Part shown: positions 46,606 through 57,900 of the stretch, piece after piece
Layout of the letters: each line of letters starts with the position of its first letter
Numbering within the stretch: the stretch's first letter is position 1
NCBI RefSeq assembly: GCF_027409185.1
Contig: NC_084465.1
Span: forward strand, 28,251,864-28,315,863
Length of the DNA: 64,000 nucleotides
Direction of reading: 5' to 3'
Origin: Cynocephalus volans
Lineage: Eukaryota; Chordata; Mammalia; Dermoptera; Cynocephalidae
The notes under the pieces: generated by a model
Told to the model about the DNA's origin: nothing
Databases searched by the model: none
Seen by the model: the letters and a program-made list of their open reading frames with translations, nothing else
Translations under genes and position numbers: made by a program

Positions 46606-49600
46606 ATGGAGCAGGACGGTAAGAAGCTGGGAGAAATAGTAAGAACAGGGAGGAGCAAGGAGACAAGGGAGTATTTAACGGCTTTGCTTCCATCAACACG
46701 GTTTCACCTGCCATTGGCCGAAGTTCTGGGGGAAGCTTTTCCCAGTGACTCCCTTCCTGCTCCTCCCTTCTTCCCCTTAGATCAGGACAGTCAGCACATA
46801 GGGCCAAGGAGCAAAGACTCACCCATGAGCCAGCTCCAAACAAAGTGTTATGTTTTGAGGAGCCTGGGAGCAGAGGGGGAGCTGTCTACTGGGAGAGGAC
46901 TTTACGGTAGGGAGCCAGGCTGGAGGGGCCTGAGTGACCTTCTGCCCAGGTGGGTGGGTGAGTGGGGAGAGGTGGTGTGTGGATGCCTTCTTCTCATGCC
47001 AGGGATCAGCAGCATGAATCAGCTGGGGGGGCTCTTTGTGAACGGTCGGCCCCTGCCTCTGGACACCCGGCAGCAGATTGTGAGGCTAGCAGTCAGCGGG
47101 ATGCGGCCCTGCGACATCTCACGGAGCCTAAAGGTAGTGTGACAGGACCTTCACCCAGTGATGGGGACAAGCAGCAGGGAGAAGGGGCCCCTTTGAAGGC
47201 AAGAGTCTGGGACTATTGCTAACTCTGAGGGCCTTTGGGGTTTGGACTACTTTCTAGAAGACTCTCTTGGGGATTGGAAGGGGAGCTTCAGGCCCCCAAA
47301 GGTGAGGCTGGACTCTCAACCCCATGGCCTGATCCAGTTAATCTCACTTTGCCTTGTAGACTTGTTCTGTTCCAAGGACACTCACCCTCCTTCTGCCCAT
47401 CATTTCTCACCTGTCCCTGCTTCTCACCTGACTCAGGTATCTAATGGCTGCGTGAGCAAGATCCTAGGGCGTTACTACCGCACAGGTGTCTTGGAGCCCA
47501 AGGGTATTGGGGGAAGCAAGCCACGTCTGGCCACACCCCCTGTGGTGGCTCGAATCGCCCAGCTGAAGGGTGAGTGTCCAGCCCTCTTTGCCTGGGAGAT
47601 CCAACGCCAGCTTTGTGCTGAAGGGCTTTGCACCCAGGACAAGACTCCCAGTGTAAGTGCCCTCTCCTCCCTACGCTGGGGCTGGCAAATAGGCTGTCTG
47701 GGGAGAATAGGATCCCTTCTTTCTTGGAAATGTGGGCTTCCCAGGCTGGGGGGCAGGGCTTCTGGGCTCTTCTGACCCGTAAGTTTCACTTCATGTAAGT
47801 GGTGGTGGTGAGAGAGGTCAGAAGAAGGCAGAGGGAGGAGGCTGCCCTTGGGAATGATGTGTAGGTGGAGACAAGCGGGAGAAAGGACATTGCGGGAATA
47901 GCCTCAGAAGGCAACCCTGGGTCTGTGCACCATGTCCCCACTCAACACCTGACATCCCCAGGTCTCTTCCATCAACCGAGTACTACGTGCACTACAGGAG
48001 GACCACAGACTGCCCTGGGTACATCTCAGGTCACCAGGTAAGTCTTGGAGTTGGCCCCGGAGATAATCAGAACCAAATCCTCAGGATTTTATAGTTCTCA
48101 AAGCTCGTTCTCATTCTTTCTTGGATCACCCTAAGGAGGGCCTGGCACCGAGTCTTATTATCTCTTGGCAGAAGAAAATTGAAGTTCAGGGAAATGAACC
48201 TGGTCACCAAGGTTATTGGTAGCAGCCAGTTATTGGCAGGTCCTGGAAGAGAATCCAGGTCCCCTAGCCCTAGTTTGCAGGATCTGCTGAGGAAGAGGCA
48301 GGGTTGGGTCTTCCACACCCTCCCTCTGCTCATGCACAGCTTCTCAGAGCATCTTTCATATTCTATGGGATACTTGGATCAACTCTACTGCTGTTTCCCC
48401 CACAAAAACTAAGCATGCACCCCACCATGGTATTGAGCACACTTCCTACCAAAGACCCCAGCAGTAACCTCCAAATAACTGTGAATGCCCCACCAGCTTG
48501 GCTCTGCTTTACATCCATGCTGTCCCCTGACCACAGCCCCAGGGACTCGGGGACCCCATCTGGCCAGAGTTATCACCATCACAAACCACCACAAGCCATT
48601 ATTCTCCTTTGCAGCTGTTTTGGCTCCAGCTCCTCCCACTCCCCATGGTGGCTCTGAGGTTCCACGGGGACCCCACCCAGGGACTGGCCACCGGAATCGG
48701 ACTATCTTCTCCCCAGGCCAAGCTGAGGCACTGGAGAAAGGTGCAAGGCTGGGTTTACGGTGGGTCAGAGGGTCCTTGGTGTGACATGAGGCAGCAGCCC
48801 TGAAGCCTGTGGGCAAATGCTGAGGGGTGCAGGTTGTGGGAGGCACTGTCTTGGGAGGGAAGGTAGTTCAGGGTTGTACCTGGTGGGGAGTGGGGCCTTA
48901 GAGGGAGACCCATGCCTTGCTCCTCTCTCCATGCTCTTACTATGTGAGCCTTAATCTCTGCAGAGTTCCAGCGTGGGCAGTATCCTGATTCAGTGGCCCG
49001 TGGAAAGCTGGCTGCTGCCACCTCTCTGCCTGAGGACACAGTGAGGGTGAGTGAGCTCTGTGACGTGGTATGCACAAACCACAGGAGGACTAGTTTGCCA
49101 GCCATGGCCTTGGGTTCCGATGAGGTGGAGAGAGGGGCAAGAAAGTGAAAACAGACTTGTTAGGAGCAAAAATCAGAGACGAGACCCTCCCTGTTCCCCT
49201 CCTTCTGAGTGCTCTTCTCTCTTACCCACTCTAAGCCTTTGAGTTGAGGAAGAGGACAGAGAGCAAAGACCAGAGCAGGGAGAGAGGATGTCAAGTCTGA
49301 GGAAGGGTTTGCATTTGGAGTCCAAGCCAAGAACGTGTGGTGAGAGCAGCAGGTGCCAGGTGGCAGAAAGCACATCCAGCTACATTGTCCCTGTGCTCCC
49401 TCAGGTCTGGTTTTCCAACAGAAGAGCCAAATGGCGCCGGCAAGAGAAGCTCAAATGGGAAATGCAGCTGCCAGGTGATTTCTCTGCACAGCCAGCCATC
49501 CATCCATCCATCCATCCATCCATCCATCCATCCATCCATCCATCTGCCATCTGCCCACACACCCGCTTATTCATTCATCCACCCACCCACCCACAAAACA

Positions 49601-50688
49601 TTTGCTCAGCACCTCCCATGTGCCAGTCCCTGTGCTAGATGCTGGGTGCACACAGTCCCTGCTCTTAAGGGTTGCACTGTCCCAAGTACCATCACTGGGA
49701 TTTAATCCTTCTGTCTCAGTTTCCCAAGGCCCTGCCCTAGGGAGGAGGGCAGTTTAGGGTTATAACATCCACCTCCTCCCATCCCTGCCCAAAATTGCTG
49801 CCCTTCCTAGAACCTCCCTGCTTCTAATCTCCCTGCCTCTTGCTGTACTCCCTCCACCACCAACCCCAATTCCTCCCTCTGAATGGATCCACTCTCATCT
49901 TGCAGGTGCTTCCCAGCGTCTGACTGTGCCAAGGGTTTCCTCAGAGATTGTCTCTGCACAGGTACTCAGGAGGCGAGGGAGTTTGTGAACTGGGAAGACT
50001 GAAGGGCTGACTCTCCCATTTCTGGTGATGGCCTCAGCTAGGATCCACAACTCCCTAAGTTCCCCACAGTGCACACTTCTATGGTCTGCTATGTGTGTGG
50101 CATCCTCTGAAGTTTTGCAGGATACAGCTTGGGTGGAAGGCAGCCCTGGAGTCCCAAGCCTTCTCAACAGGAGGCCTCACTGGTAGCTGAGGGTCTCCTC
50201 TTGCTTTTTCTTGCAGTACCTTGGCAGTGTGCCCACAGCAGCCCTGCCTGCCCTGGAGCCATTGAGTCCCTCCTGCTGTCAGCTGTGCTGGCAGACAGCA
50301 CCAGATAGGTGTCTGAGTGACACTCCGCCCCAAGCCTGTCTCAAGCCCTGCTGGGGTAAGAATTCAGGCCAGGTCTCAATCCTGCAGGGTATGGGGAGGG
50401 CTGATTGGCTCCTTGACCCACAGAAGGGTGTGGATCTCCAGTTTGGGTCACTAAAGGAACCTCAATACAGCTTTCCCCATTCCTTGCATGGCTCACAAAT
50501 TTGGGGAGACTAGTTCCCACTGAGTGTATAGTACTCAGGTAAAGGGGGTGGGACTGGGATTTGAGTGTGCATATCCAGGGTGGGGAACTAATGTCTCAGT
50601 CCCTCCCCCTAAGTGACTTTGAGGGGTGGGTGGCAGCAAGAAGCCCAAGCTCCCCACTGACCCTGCAGGCTGCTTGACTCACAGCTGA
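46606..50688 (+). CDS. PAX4: PAX4, paired-box/homeodomain transcription factor (spliced)
   Basis: PAX4 is a nuclear repressor that directs beta- and delta-cell fate in the pancreas. Coding exons: 46606-46618, 47003-47133, 47437-47652, 47962-48037, 48615-48740, 48964-49046, 49405-49474, 49906-49961, 50217-50355 and 50669-50688. All junctions are GT-AG and keep frame. The product starts [20 protein letters not shown]. The paired domain covers about residues 9-133, with [36 protein letters not shown] and [10 protein letters not shown]. The homeodomain spans about 172-231 and keeps recognition helix [12 protein letters not shown]. The start follows the longer human isoform (MHQDG). The last exon is odd: in the frame set by exon 9 it ends after GCLTHS at 50686-50688, giving about 309 residues against about 351 in human. 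If the exon 9 donor is not used, the frame stays open to 50513 (about 355 residues). Paired domain and homeodomain are intact, so only the tail is in doubt. Confidence 0.93.
48085..48285 (-). repeat. MIR SINE in PAX4 intron 4
   Basis: Plus-strand 'agttctcaaagctcgttctc', 'attatctcttggcagaagaa', 'gagaatccaggtcccctag' match an inverted, degraded MIR. Confidence 0.5.
49497..49543. repeat. (ATCC)n microsatellite in PAX4 intron 7
   Basis: About eleven tandem 'atcc' units only 22 bp downstream of the exon 7 donor. Length variation here could affect spacing near the splice site; no effect is shown. Confidence 0.97.
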
Positions 50689-51055
50689 GTGCCCCGAAGT
50701 CAGTGCTGCTTTGTCTTTCTTGCCCTTCTTCCCACGGCTCCCATTGGCAGTCTTGGTGCCCCTCAGGCGCTGCTCTGGCCTGGCTCCCCACTGTTGGAAA
50801 GCCTGGAATGAGGCAAGAGGCCCAGAGTGGGAAGGAGATGGGGTAGGGAGGATCTAACACCGTCCTGCCCATTGTCTTTGGCATCTGCCCATGCAGATTG
50901 TTGCTCCTTCCTCCTTCCTGTGGTTTCTCCCTCATGTGTAGACCTGACCTGGCCCTGGCTCACTGTCCCTCCTGTGCATCCCCTGACTGGACAGGCTAGA
51001 GAAGCGACACCCACCCACTTCTCACACTGGCCTTAAGAAGCCTCCACTCAGCAGT

Positions 51056-51061
51056 AATAAA
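51056..51061 (+). terminator. PAX4: PAX4 poly(A) signal
   Basis: Canonical AATAAA, about 370 bp after the last coding exon, followed by a T-rich stretch and a GT-rich downstream element ('gtagtttctgttgtccactg'). It marks the likely end of PAX4 near 51075-51085. Confidence 0.8.
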
Positions 51062-51916
51062 AACATTTTTTTATTAGCAGTAGTTTCTGTTGTCCACTGT
51101 TTTTTCCCATGAGCACCCATATACCCACTCCTATACTTAACAATTATAAACAGTTTGCCCTGTCATATCTATCTATCTATCATCTACATATATATGTATG
51201 TATCCAATATGGGGGGACAATCTGTACAGCATTGTCTGAAAACAAGCCATTCACTTCAGCCACAGAACCAACATTGGTGATGGAAGGAGTTGTCTCAGCC
51301 CAGCCTATGGCTGAACACATTCAAGCAAAGGACGGCTGGCCACTTGTTGGGAACCGGGCATAAGATTGCATGTGTGTGTGTGTGCACATGTGTGCACACT
51401 CATGCCCACACATCTGAGTGTGTCTATGTATTTATGGAATGCTAAGGAAGAGATTCTGCATTAAATGACCTCCAAGGTCCTCGCTCTCTGAAGAGTGTAT
51501 CGCACTGCACATCCTTGGCCTGTTCTTAATGTTCTCTAGGAAAGGAGATGCCTTAGTCTAATATTTTCAAACTTCAGCTGTCACCTATTGGATTAAATAA
51601 TTCTTTTAAATTATCTTATATCTCTGTGGAGAAATATACTTACAAAAACCTAAGGTCATTTTCCTCTATCCAAACCGAATCTCTCTCGTGTTCCAGTTTC
51701 AGTCTTCTCAATGAATTTAAATATCTGGCATTCATTTGGGACAATTTACCCAAAACGGGGGACAGGCATCACTGTTGGTATTTGAGAGCATTTTAGGAGG
51801 CATGTGGATACTGCTTTAAATAATGAGTCAGAAGTGAGAAAATTATTCCCTTTTCAACTCCCTTTCTATTCTGATTGCATCAAAGAGAAAGTTTCATTTT
51901 GGTCCTAGTCTCTAGG

Positions 51917-52073
51917 TTTTTCTGACCGGTAAGGGGAGCGCAACGCTCGGCATGGTGTTGTCTGCACTACGCTCAGCCAGCGAGCTCACCAGCCATCCCC
52001 TATATAGGATCTGAACCCATGGCCTCGGTGCTACCAGCACCGCACTCTCCCAAGTGAGCCACAGGGCTGGCCC
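51917..52073 (-). repeat. CYN dimeric SINE, diverged
   Basis: 'tgaccggtaaggggagcgca' to 'gtgagccacagggctggccc' on the plus strand, that is a minus-strand dimer, without a long T tract. 'ctctag' occurs on both sides. Confidence 0.85.
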
Positions 52074-52394
52074 TCTAGTGCTTCTTTAATACTTGCTGTT
52101 CTCCTTTTTTAACAAAGGGACAGGGAGCCTCAGATTCTGAGCCTTGGCCAGGGAAGGGAACTCTAACTAGGATTTGATAACAATACTTTGTTTTCATTGT
52201 ACTTATTTTTATGGTCACTTTCTATTTATGGCAAGTGATTCTGGTTTTTCATTTTATGATAGTGATAAAATCTTCCTTTCTAAATTTAAGAGCATTTAAG
52301 AGTCTCTGTCAATAAAAACATGGATAGAGCAGATGGTAGGTAGATAAAGGCCAAAATCATGAAGACAGTGCAAGAATGACAGACATTTTGGAAG

Positions 52395-52555
52395 TCCAGC
52401 TTTGATGGAAAGAATAGTGGACACTAGAGACAGGAGACGAGTCAGAGGCCTAGCTCTGTTTTGTGAGTCATGGCACTTTGGACAAATCACTTCAGCTCCC
52501 TGCATAAGATGAGAAGTGATAGAGGAAGTACCCACCTTACTGGATCAAAGGTGAT
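52395..52555 (+). repeat. MIR SINE
   Basis: 'gtcagaggcctagctctgtt', 'gtgagtcatggcactttgga', 'caaatcacttcagctccctg', 'taagatgagaagtgatag' follow MIR. Confidence 0.65.
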
Positions 52556-53359
52556 GCTAGAGTGGAGAAGTTTGGTAAACTGTGGTAGGGGGTGGTGAGA
52601 GGGTGGGCTATATAGGCATAAGGTGTTATTGCCATTACCCTATGCCCATGAGATTAACAATCCTTAATTTTTTCTAGACTAAAGGGACATTTAAAGTCAC
52701 ATCTGGATTTTTGAATCTGGCTGGGCCAGGCTGACTCCTCATGGGGTCACTGGGAAAAGTCTAGTGGTTCTGGGTGGTGACAGGGAGGAGTAGTGGAAGA
52801 CCTGGTCACCATTTGGTCTTCCCTCTTCTGGATAAAACTTAGAGCAGCCTGGGGCCTCAGTCTCCACCCTCATCCATACCCCTCCTCTATACGGAGTCAA
52901 GATGCACACAAGGATCTTGGGGGTGGCCCATGGTGATGTATTGTTGCTAGAAACAGGTGTTTTGCCAAACTGGGTAGGAAAAGTCGTGTAACAGATATTC
53001 TTCTCTTGGATCTTGACTCTGGGGTTCCTGTTCTGTTTAGTGCGGTAGTTTTTCCTAGAGGATTTAGATTTTAGTAGGTGGCATCCCACTGACCTGGGGA
53101 GGGAAGAGAAAACAGAAATCTTTAGCAGTCAGTCATTTGCTGATCTAGGGGAGGAGAGAGAATAAAGTGATTTGTCCCATTCTTGACATGTGTGAAGTTA
53201 ATTTATAGGAAAAGGCAGAAAAATTATTTAAAAAATCAAATTAATGGTGCAAAAAAATCCTCCCATTAGAATTGAGAGGGAGACTGCAGTCAACAGGAAA
53301 GATTTACTGAGAATTTGATCTGGATTAGAGAAGACTTCTGATAACATCAGAGTGTACTA

Positions 53360-53575
53360 GGTGTCATGCTATTTACCAAGCATTTTACATTCATTGTCCA
53401 TGTAATCTTCACAACAATCCTACAAGATAGATACCCTCTTCCCATTTCACTCACAAGAAACAGGCTTTGAGAAGTTCATTTTCTCAAGGTCAGACAACAA
53501 GTGTAACTAATAAAAACCTAATTAGAACCCAGATCTGAGTCTAGAAATGAGCTCTTAACCACTATAATACACTGT
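53360..53575 (-). repeat. MIR SINE
   Basis: Plus-strand 'aagcattttacattcattgt', 'aatcttcacaacaatcctac', 'cccatttcactcacaagaaa', 'cagatctgagtctagaaatg' correspond to inverted MIR. Confidence 0.75.
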
Positions 53576-53814
53576 CTACTAGAATGTCAGACTTGGAAGG
53601 AGCCTGAGAAATTTAGTTCAATTCAAACTCTTCATGGAATAGATTTTTTTTTAAAAAAAAAGGGAAAGAAAGAAAGAAAAAAACTGAGGCCTGGTGGAAT
53701 TTCATTTTAGTTTTCTCAGTTTAGCCATAGTAAAGGGTTTGTGTAGAAAACTGGTAGAAAAACTGGGGAAAGAAAGAAGGGAGCATACTTGAGGATCTAT
53801 ATTTGGATTCAGAT

Positions 53815-53985
53815 TATCATTTAACCTTCACAACACCTATGAAGTAGCTATTGTTCCTGTTTTATGGATAAGGAAACCAAGGCCTTGAAATGTTAAAGCA
53901 ATTTCCCCAAGGTCACAGAGCTAGTAAAGACCAAAGCTTACTAGCTCTTGATTCCAAGTCTGTCTGATATCAAAACTGAAGCGTT
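53815..53985 (-). repeat. MIR SINE
   Basis: 'acacctatgaagtagctatt', 'ttatggataaggaaaccaag', 'ccccaaggtcacagagctag', 'ttgattccaagtctgtctga' correspond to inverted MIR. Confidence 0.75.
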
Positions 53986-54992
53986 TTCTACAACATCCTT
54001 GTAACTTTCTGAGCCAGGAAAGCAAGGTCAATTGTGAGGGGACAGGGCTAAGAGCAATGATGTGCCCCAAAGAGTGGTGAATGGAACGATGAAAGGGAAG
54101 CAGCGTGTTAGGAAAGCAAATGATGTGGAGAAGAGATTGGATGGGAACAGTCTGGCAGCAGGGAGCGCTGCTGGGGAACCCTGGAAGCAGTGCAGGCTTT
54201 AGGGGAAAACCCTAGAGTCAGGTGATGGCAATGATAATTACTAAGGAGGAAGCACTCAACAGGCACTGTCAAGGAAGAACCCAAGAGTGTACAGGGTTCG
54301 ATGAAGGGAAGGAAAGGGAGGATGGAGACATGGTGCTGCAGGCTTGAGTCTGGACATCTGGGAGAACGGAATGCCTGAGATGGCCCTGAGGATGGCAGAA
54401 AGAAGAGAATCACCCTAGGAGGGGAGCATGAGAGGCTGATTTCAGCTCTGCTGATTTCGAGGGACTGGCAGGACGAAGGCAAGTCAACTGTCTATCAGGA
54501 AGTTGGAGAAGGATGAAGTTAGAACTCAGGAGAAGGGTGAAGGCTGAAAATAAATATGTGACAGCCATCAGTACCCCAGGGATCCAGGGGGCTAGGGATA
54601 GAAAGTGCATAGGCAGAGAGTACATCTTTTTTTCACCTACACACATCCTCAAAGTCACCTGTTTTCTCTAAAAATAGGGTAAACTTCTAGATCTTAACAG
54701 AGAGAGAGTTCACCTCACCCTGTCCCTTCCAGGCTTGCTTGCAAGCACACGTGTCAGTGTGGGCCTAGCAAGAAACCTAGGTCCCATTTCTTCTCCCCTC
54801 TCTAGCAAGTCCAAGTTTAGAAGCCCACAAAGAACAGCACACATTTGGAATAAATGTCTGGAGTTAAGCAAACTGTGGGTTAGAAGTGAGCCCGGGAGTA
54901 CTTTTTGGTCTTACCATCATGTCTCCCCACCCATCTCTTTCCTCTCAGCTCCTGCTCCCCCAGCCCACAGGCCCTTATCCACTCCCCCTTAC

Positions 54993-57900
54993 CTAAAATT
55001 CCCAGATACACTCTTTGGTAATGTCTTCACTGTCTGCCAATAGGGTGCCACTTCTGTCAGCTCGCATGTAGAAGCCATTGGGCGCCAGTACTGTGAGCAA
55101 GTTGCTCCCCTGAAGCTCTATACAGAAGTTAAGGGCAAACTTTCCCCAAGGGCGAAAGGTGCCAAAGGATGTGATTGACCAGAAGGATCCACCTTGTGCT
55201 GGGGAGGGAAGAGCTCAGGTCACCAGGGGCATTGGGAGGGGAGTGGTCTAGCAATTCAGCCTTCCTGGAGGCACACCACTCTCTCCTGGCTGCCCTATCC
55301 TGCCTGTGTTGGCAGGTCCTTCTATGGAAACGCAGGAGGGCCAGTGGGGATTCTACTGGTTTCTGTTCTGCCAATCTACTCTGGGGCCTTAAAGTGTGAA
55401 AACAAACAGAAACCCTGTTTTTCTTTTTATGATGAACAGGCCCTGAATGGTAGGCCCTGGAGTCTGAGCTGGGGCTAGACTGTGAACCTGGGGCTGGGAA
55501 GAGGAGCCACTCACCCTGGAAGTGGTAGATGCCTTGGTGGCAGGGCAATAGGTGAATGCAGTCAGGTTGATCCATATTGCACTGTATGAGGTCATGTTTT
55601 GATGAGGAGCCCACATACCCATACCTACCTCGCAAGGCGAGGAAGGGGCGGTTGGCTAATCGAATCCCAAATTCCTCATTTGGGCCTGAAAGAAATAGGA
55701 AGGAGGTATCTGGATGGATGCCTCTAGATGTTTTCCCAGATGAAAGCAGGAGAGAGAACACTAATTGGAGAAGGGTGTTGTCAGTATTTCAACATTTAAC
55801 GAATACATACTATGTGCCAGGTCTTAAGCTAGGTGTTTGTGAAATGTTGGTGAGAACACCTAACACAGTGTAGAGCCCAAGAAATTGTAATATTCATCCT
55901 TCCCTTGAGAAGTATTCATCTATTTAATCCTTAGGACAGTCCTGTGAGGCAGTAGGGTAGGTATCATCTTCATTTTTACAGACAATGAAACTAAGGCTCA
56001 AAGAGGTGGTTTACTCAAGTGACAAAAAAAAATTCAGTGACTGAGGGGATATAGAGACCCAAATTTTCTGACCCCAACTCCAGTGCTCTTTTTTTTTTTT
56101 TTTTTAAAATCATATTCCAGCTCCCTCTAAAAGCATCCCTCACTTGGAATAACCTGGCAGGGGGTGCTCAGCTCACCCGGAATGGTGGCATTGGCCATCA
56201 GCAGGCCATTGGCTGCAATACCCAGGAAGCGCCCATTGGAGGACTGCAGGATGATCCTGCCACAATTCCAGTGCACACGGAAGAAAGTGTCAGACTCCAG
56301 TGGGTGCCCATTAGCCATCACTGTCCGGTGGCGCCTCTGGAGAGAATATCAGGAACAGAGACGAGGAGTAAGGACTGACAATCTCAGCTTTCTACTCACA
56401 TTTTTATTCCTAGACCCTCTTCCTACATCCCACCCCCAGCCTTTTTTATTCTCCCAGATTATGCTTTATGCTCTCAGATCCTTTTTAGAAGACATGCTGT
56501 GGCCTCAGCTCTCCCACTTCCTCCAGTCTGTGCTGTATCCCAAAGGACAGCATAAGAAAGGGACCAGGATATCATATTGTGAGAAATAAACCCCAGCCCT
56601 GACTTCAAAGTCATTTTGAAATGGACACAAAAGTGAAAGATAAACTATAAAATGTCTAGAAACAAACATAGAGAAATTCTTTGCAACTTTGGGGTAGGTA
56701 ATGATTTCTTGGGGGGGAAAAAGCAGTAATCATTCAAAATATCAACAAAATAAAAATTAAAAACTTGTAAAAGTCACCATTAAGCAAATGAAAAGGCAAG
56801 TCACAGATTGGGAGAAAACATTTACAATACAGTATATATATTTGGCAAAGAAATTTAGAACATATAAAGAAATCTTACAACTCAATAATAAGACAAGCAA
56901 CCCAATAACAAATGAGCAAAAGCTTTGAACAGACACCTCACAGAGAAGATATACAAATGGCCAAAAAGCACATGAAAAAATGCTAAAAATGACTAATTAT
57001 AAGGTAATGCAAATTAAAGCCATAATAAGATACCATTACTCACCCATTAGAGCGACTAAAGTTAAAAAGACAGACAATATCAAGTGTTGGTAAGAATATG
57101 GAGCAATTAGAGCCTTCATACCTTACTGCCAAGAATGCAAAATGGTACAGTCACCTTAGAAAACTGTTTAACATTTTCTTATAAACACACACCTATCTTG
57201 TAACATAGTACTTCTACTCCTAGGTATTTTCCCAAGATAAATGAATATATAGGCTCACAAAAAGACCTGTACACATGCTCATAGCATCTTTATACATAAT
57301 AACCCAAACTGGAAACAATCTGTAGTGGATTGAATTGTGTCCCCCCAAAGTTTAATGTGCTGGAGACTGGACTCCCACTGTGACTGTTAGGAGGGTAGAA
57401 AATACTATTATGATAATTGAAAGGTGGGGCCTTGAAGAGGTGATTAAGTTGATGGTTTAAAGGTGGCCCTGGGCGTGGTTCTGAGGGCTTTAAAAGGAGA
57501 GGGCATGAGGAACTATCTCCATCTCTGCCCTGCCATTTTCTGCCATGTGAAACCCCTGCATTGCTGTAAAGACACCACCCAAGAAGACCCTCACCAGATG
57601 TGTTCCCTGGACTGTGGACTTCCCAGCCTCTGAAACTATAAGCGATAAATTTTTTTCTTTTTTCTTTTTTTTTTTTTTTTTTACAAATTACCCCGTTCTA
57701 GGTATTTTGTTGTAAGCAACAGAAATGGACTAATACACAATCCAAGTGTTCATCAACAAATGAATAGATAAACAAATTATGTTTATGATTATGAGTAGTA
57801 GTATGGAATACTACCCAGAAATAAAAAGGAATGAGCGACTGGTATAACTTCACAAATAAATCTTAAAAAAAAATTGTGTCAAGAGAAAGGAGTATACATA

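Larger units (their letters stand above)
51085..54990. other. Intergenic region between convergent PAX4 and FSCN3
   Basis: Holds a TG/CA-rich stretch at 51368-51410, one CYN dimer, several MIR copies and unique sequence. The FSCN3 3' UTR must occupy its right part, but no AATAAA or ATTAAA on the minus strand was spotted close to the FSCN3 stop, so its end is unplaced. Confidence 0.6.

Noticed and set aside
46594-47142. Single 182-codon frame joining PAX4 exons 1 and 2
   Set aside because: The intron between 46618 and 47003 happens to be open in frame; consensus donor and acceptor and the known MxQDGISSMNQ junction show it is spliced.
49497-49543. Short repeat array resembling a CRISPR-like pattern
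   Set aside because: Simple (ATCC)n microsatellite without spacers in a vertebrate intron.
55129-55761. 210-codon frame around FSCN3 exon 5
   Set aside because: Exon 5 read through into both introns; splice sites at 55685 and 55515 define the real coding part.
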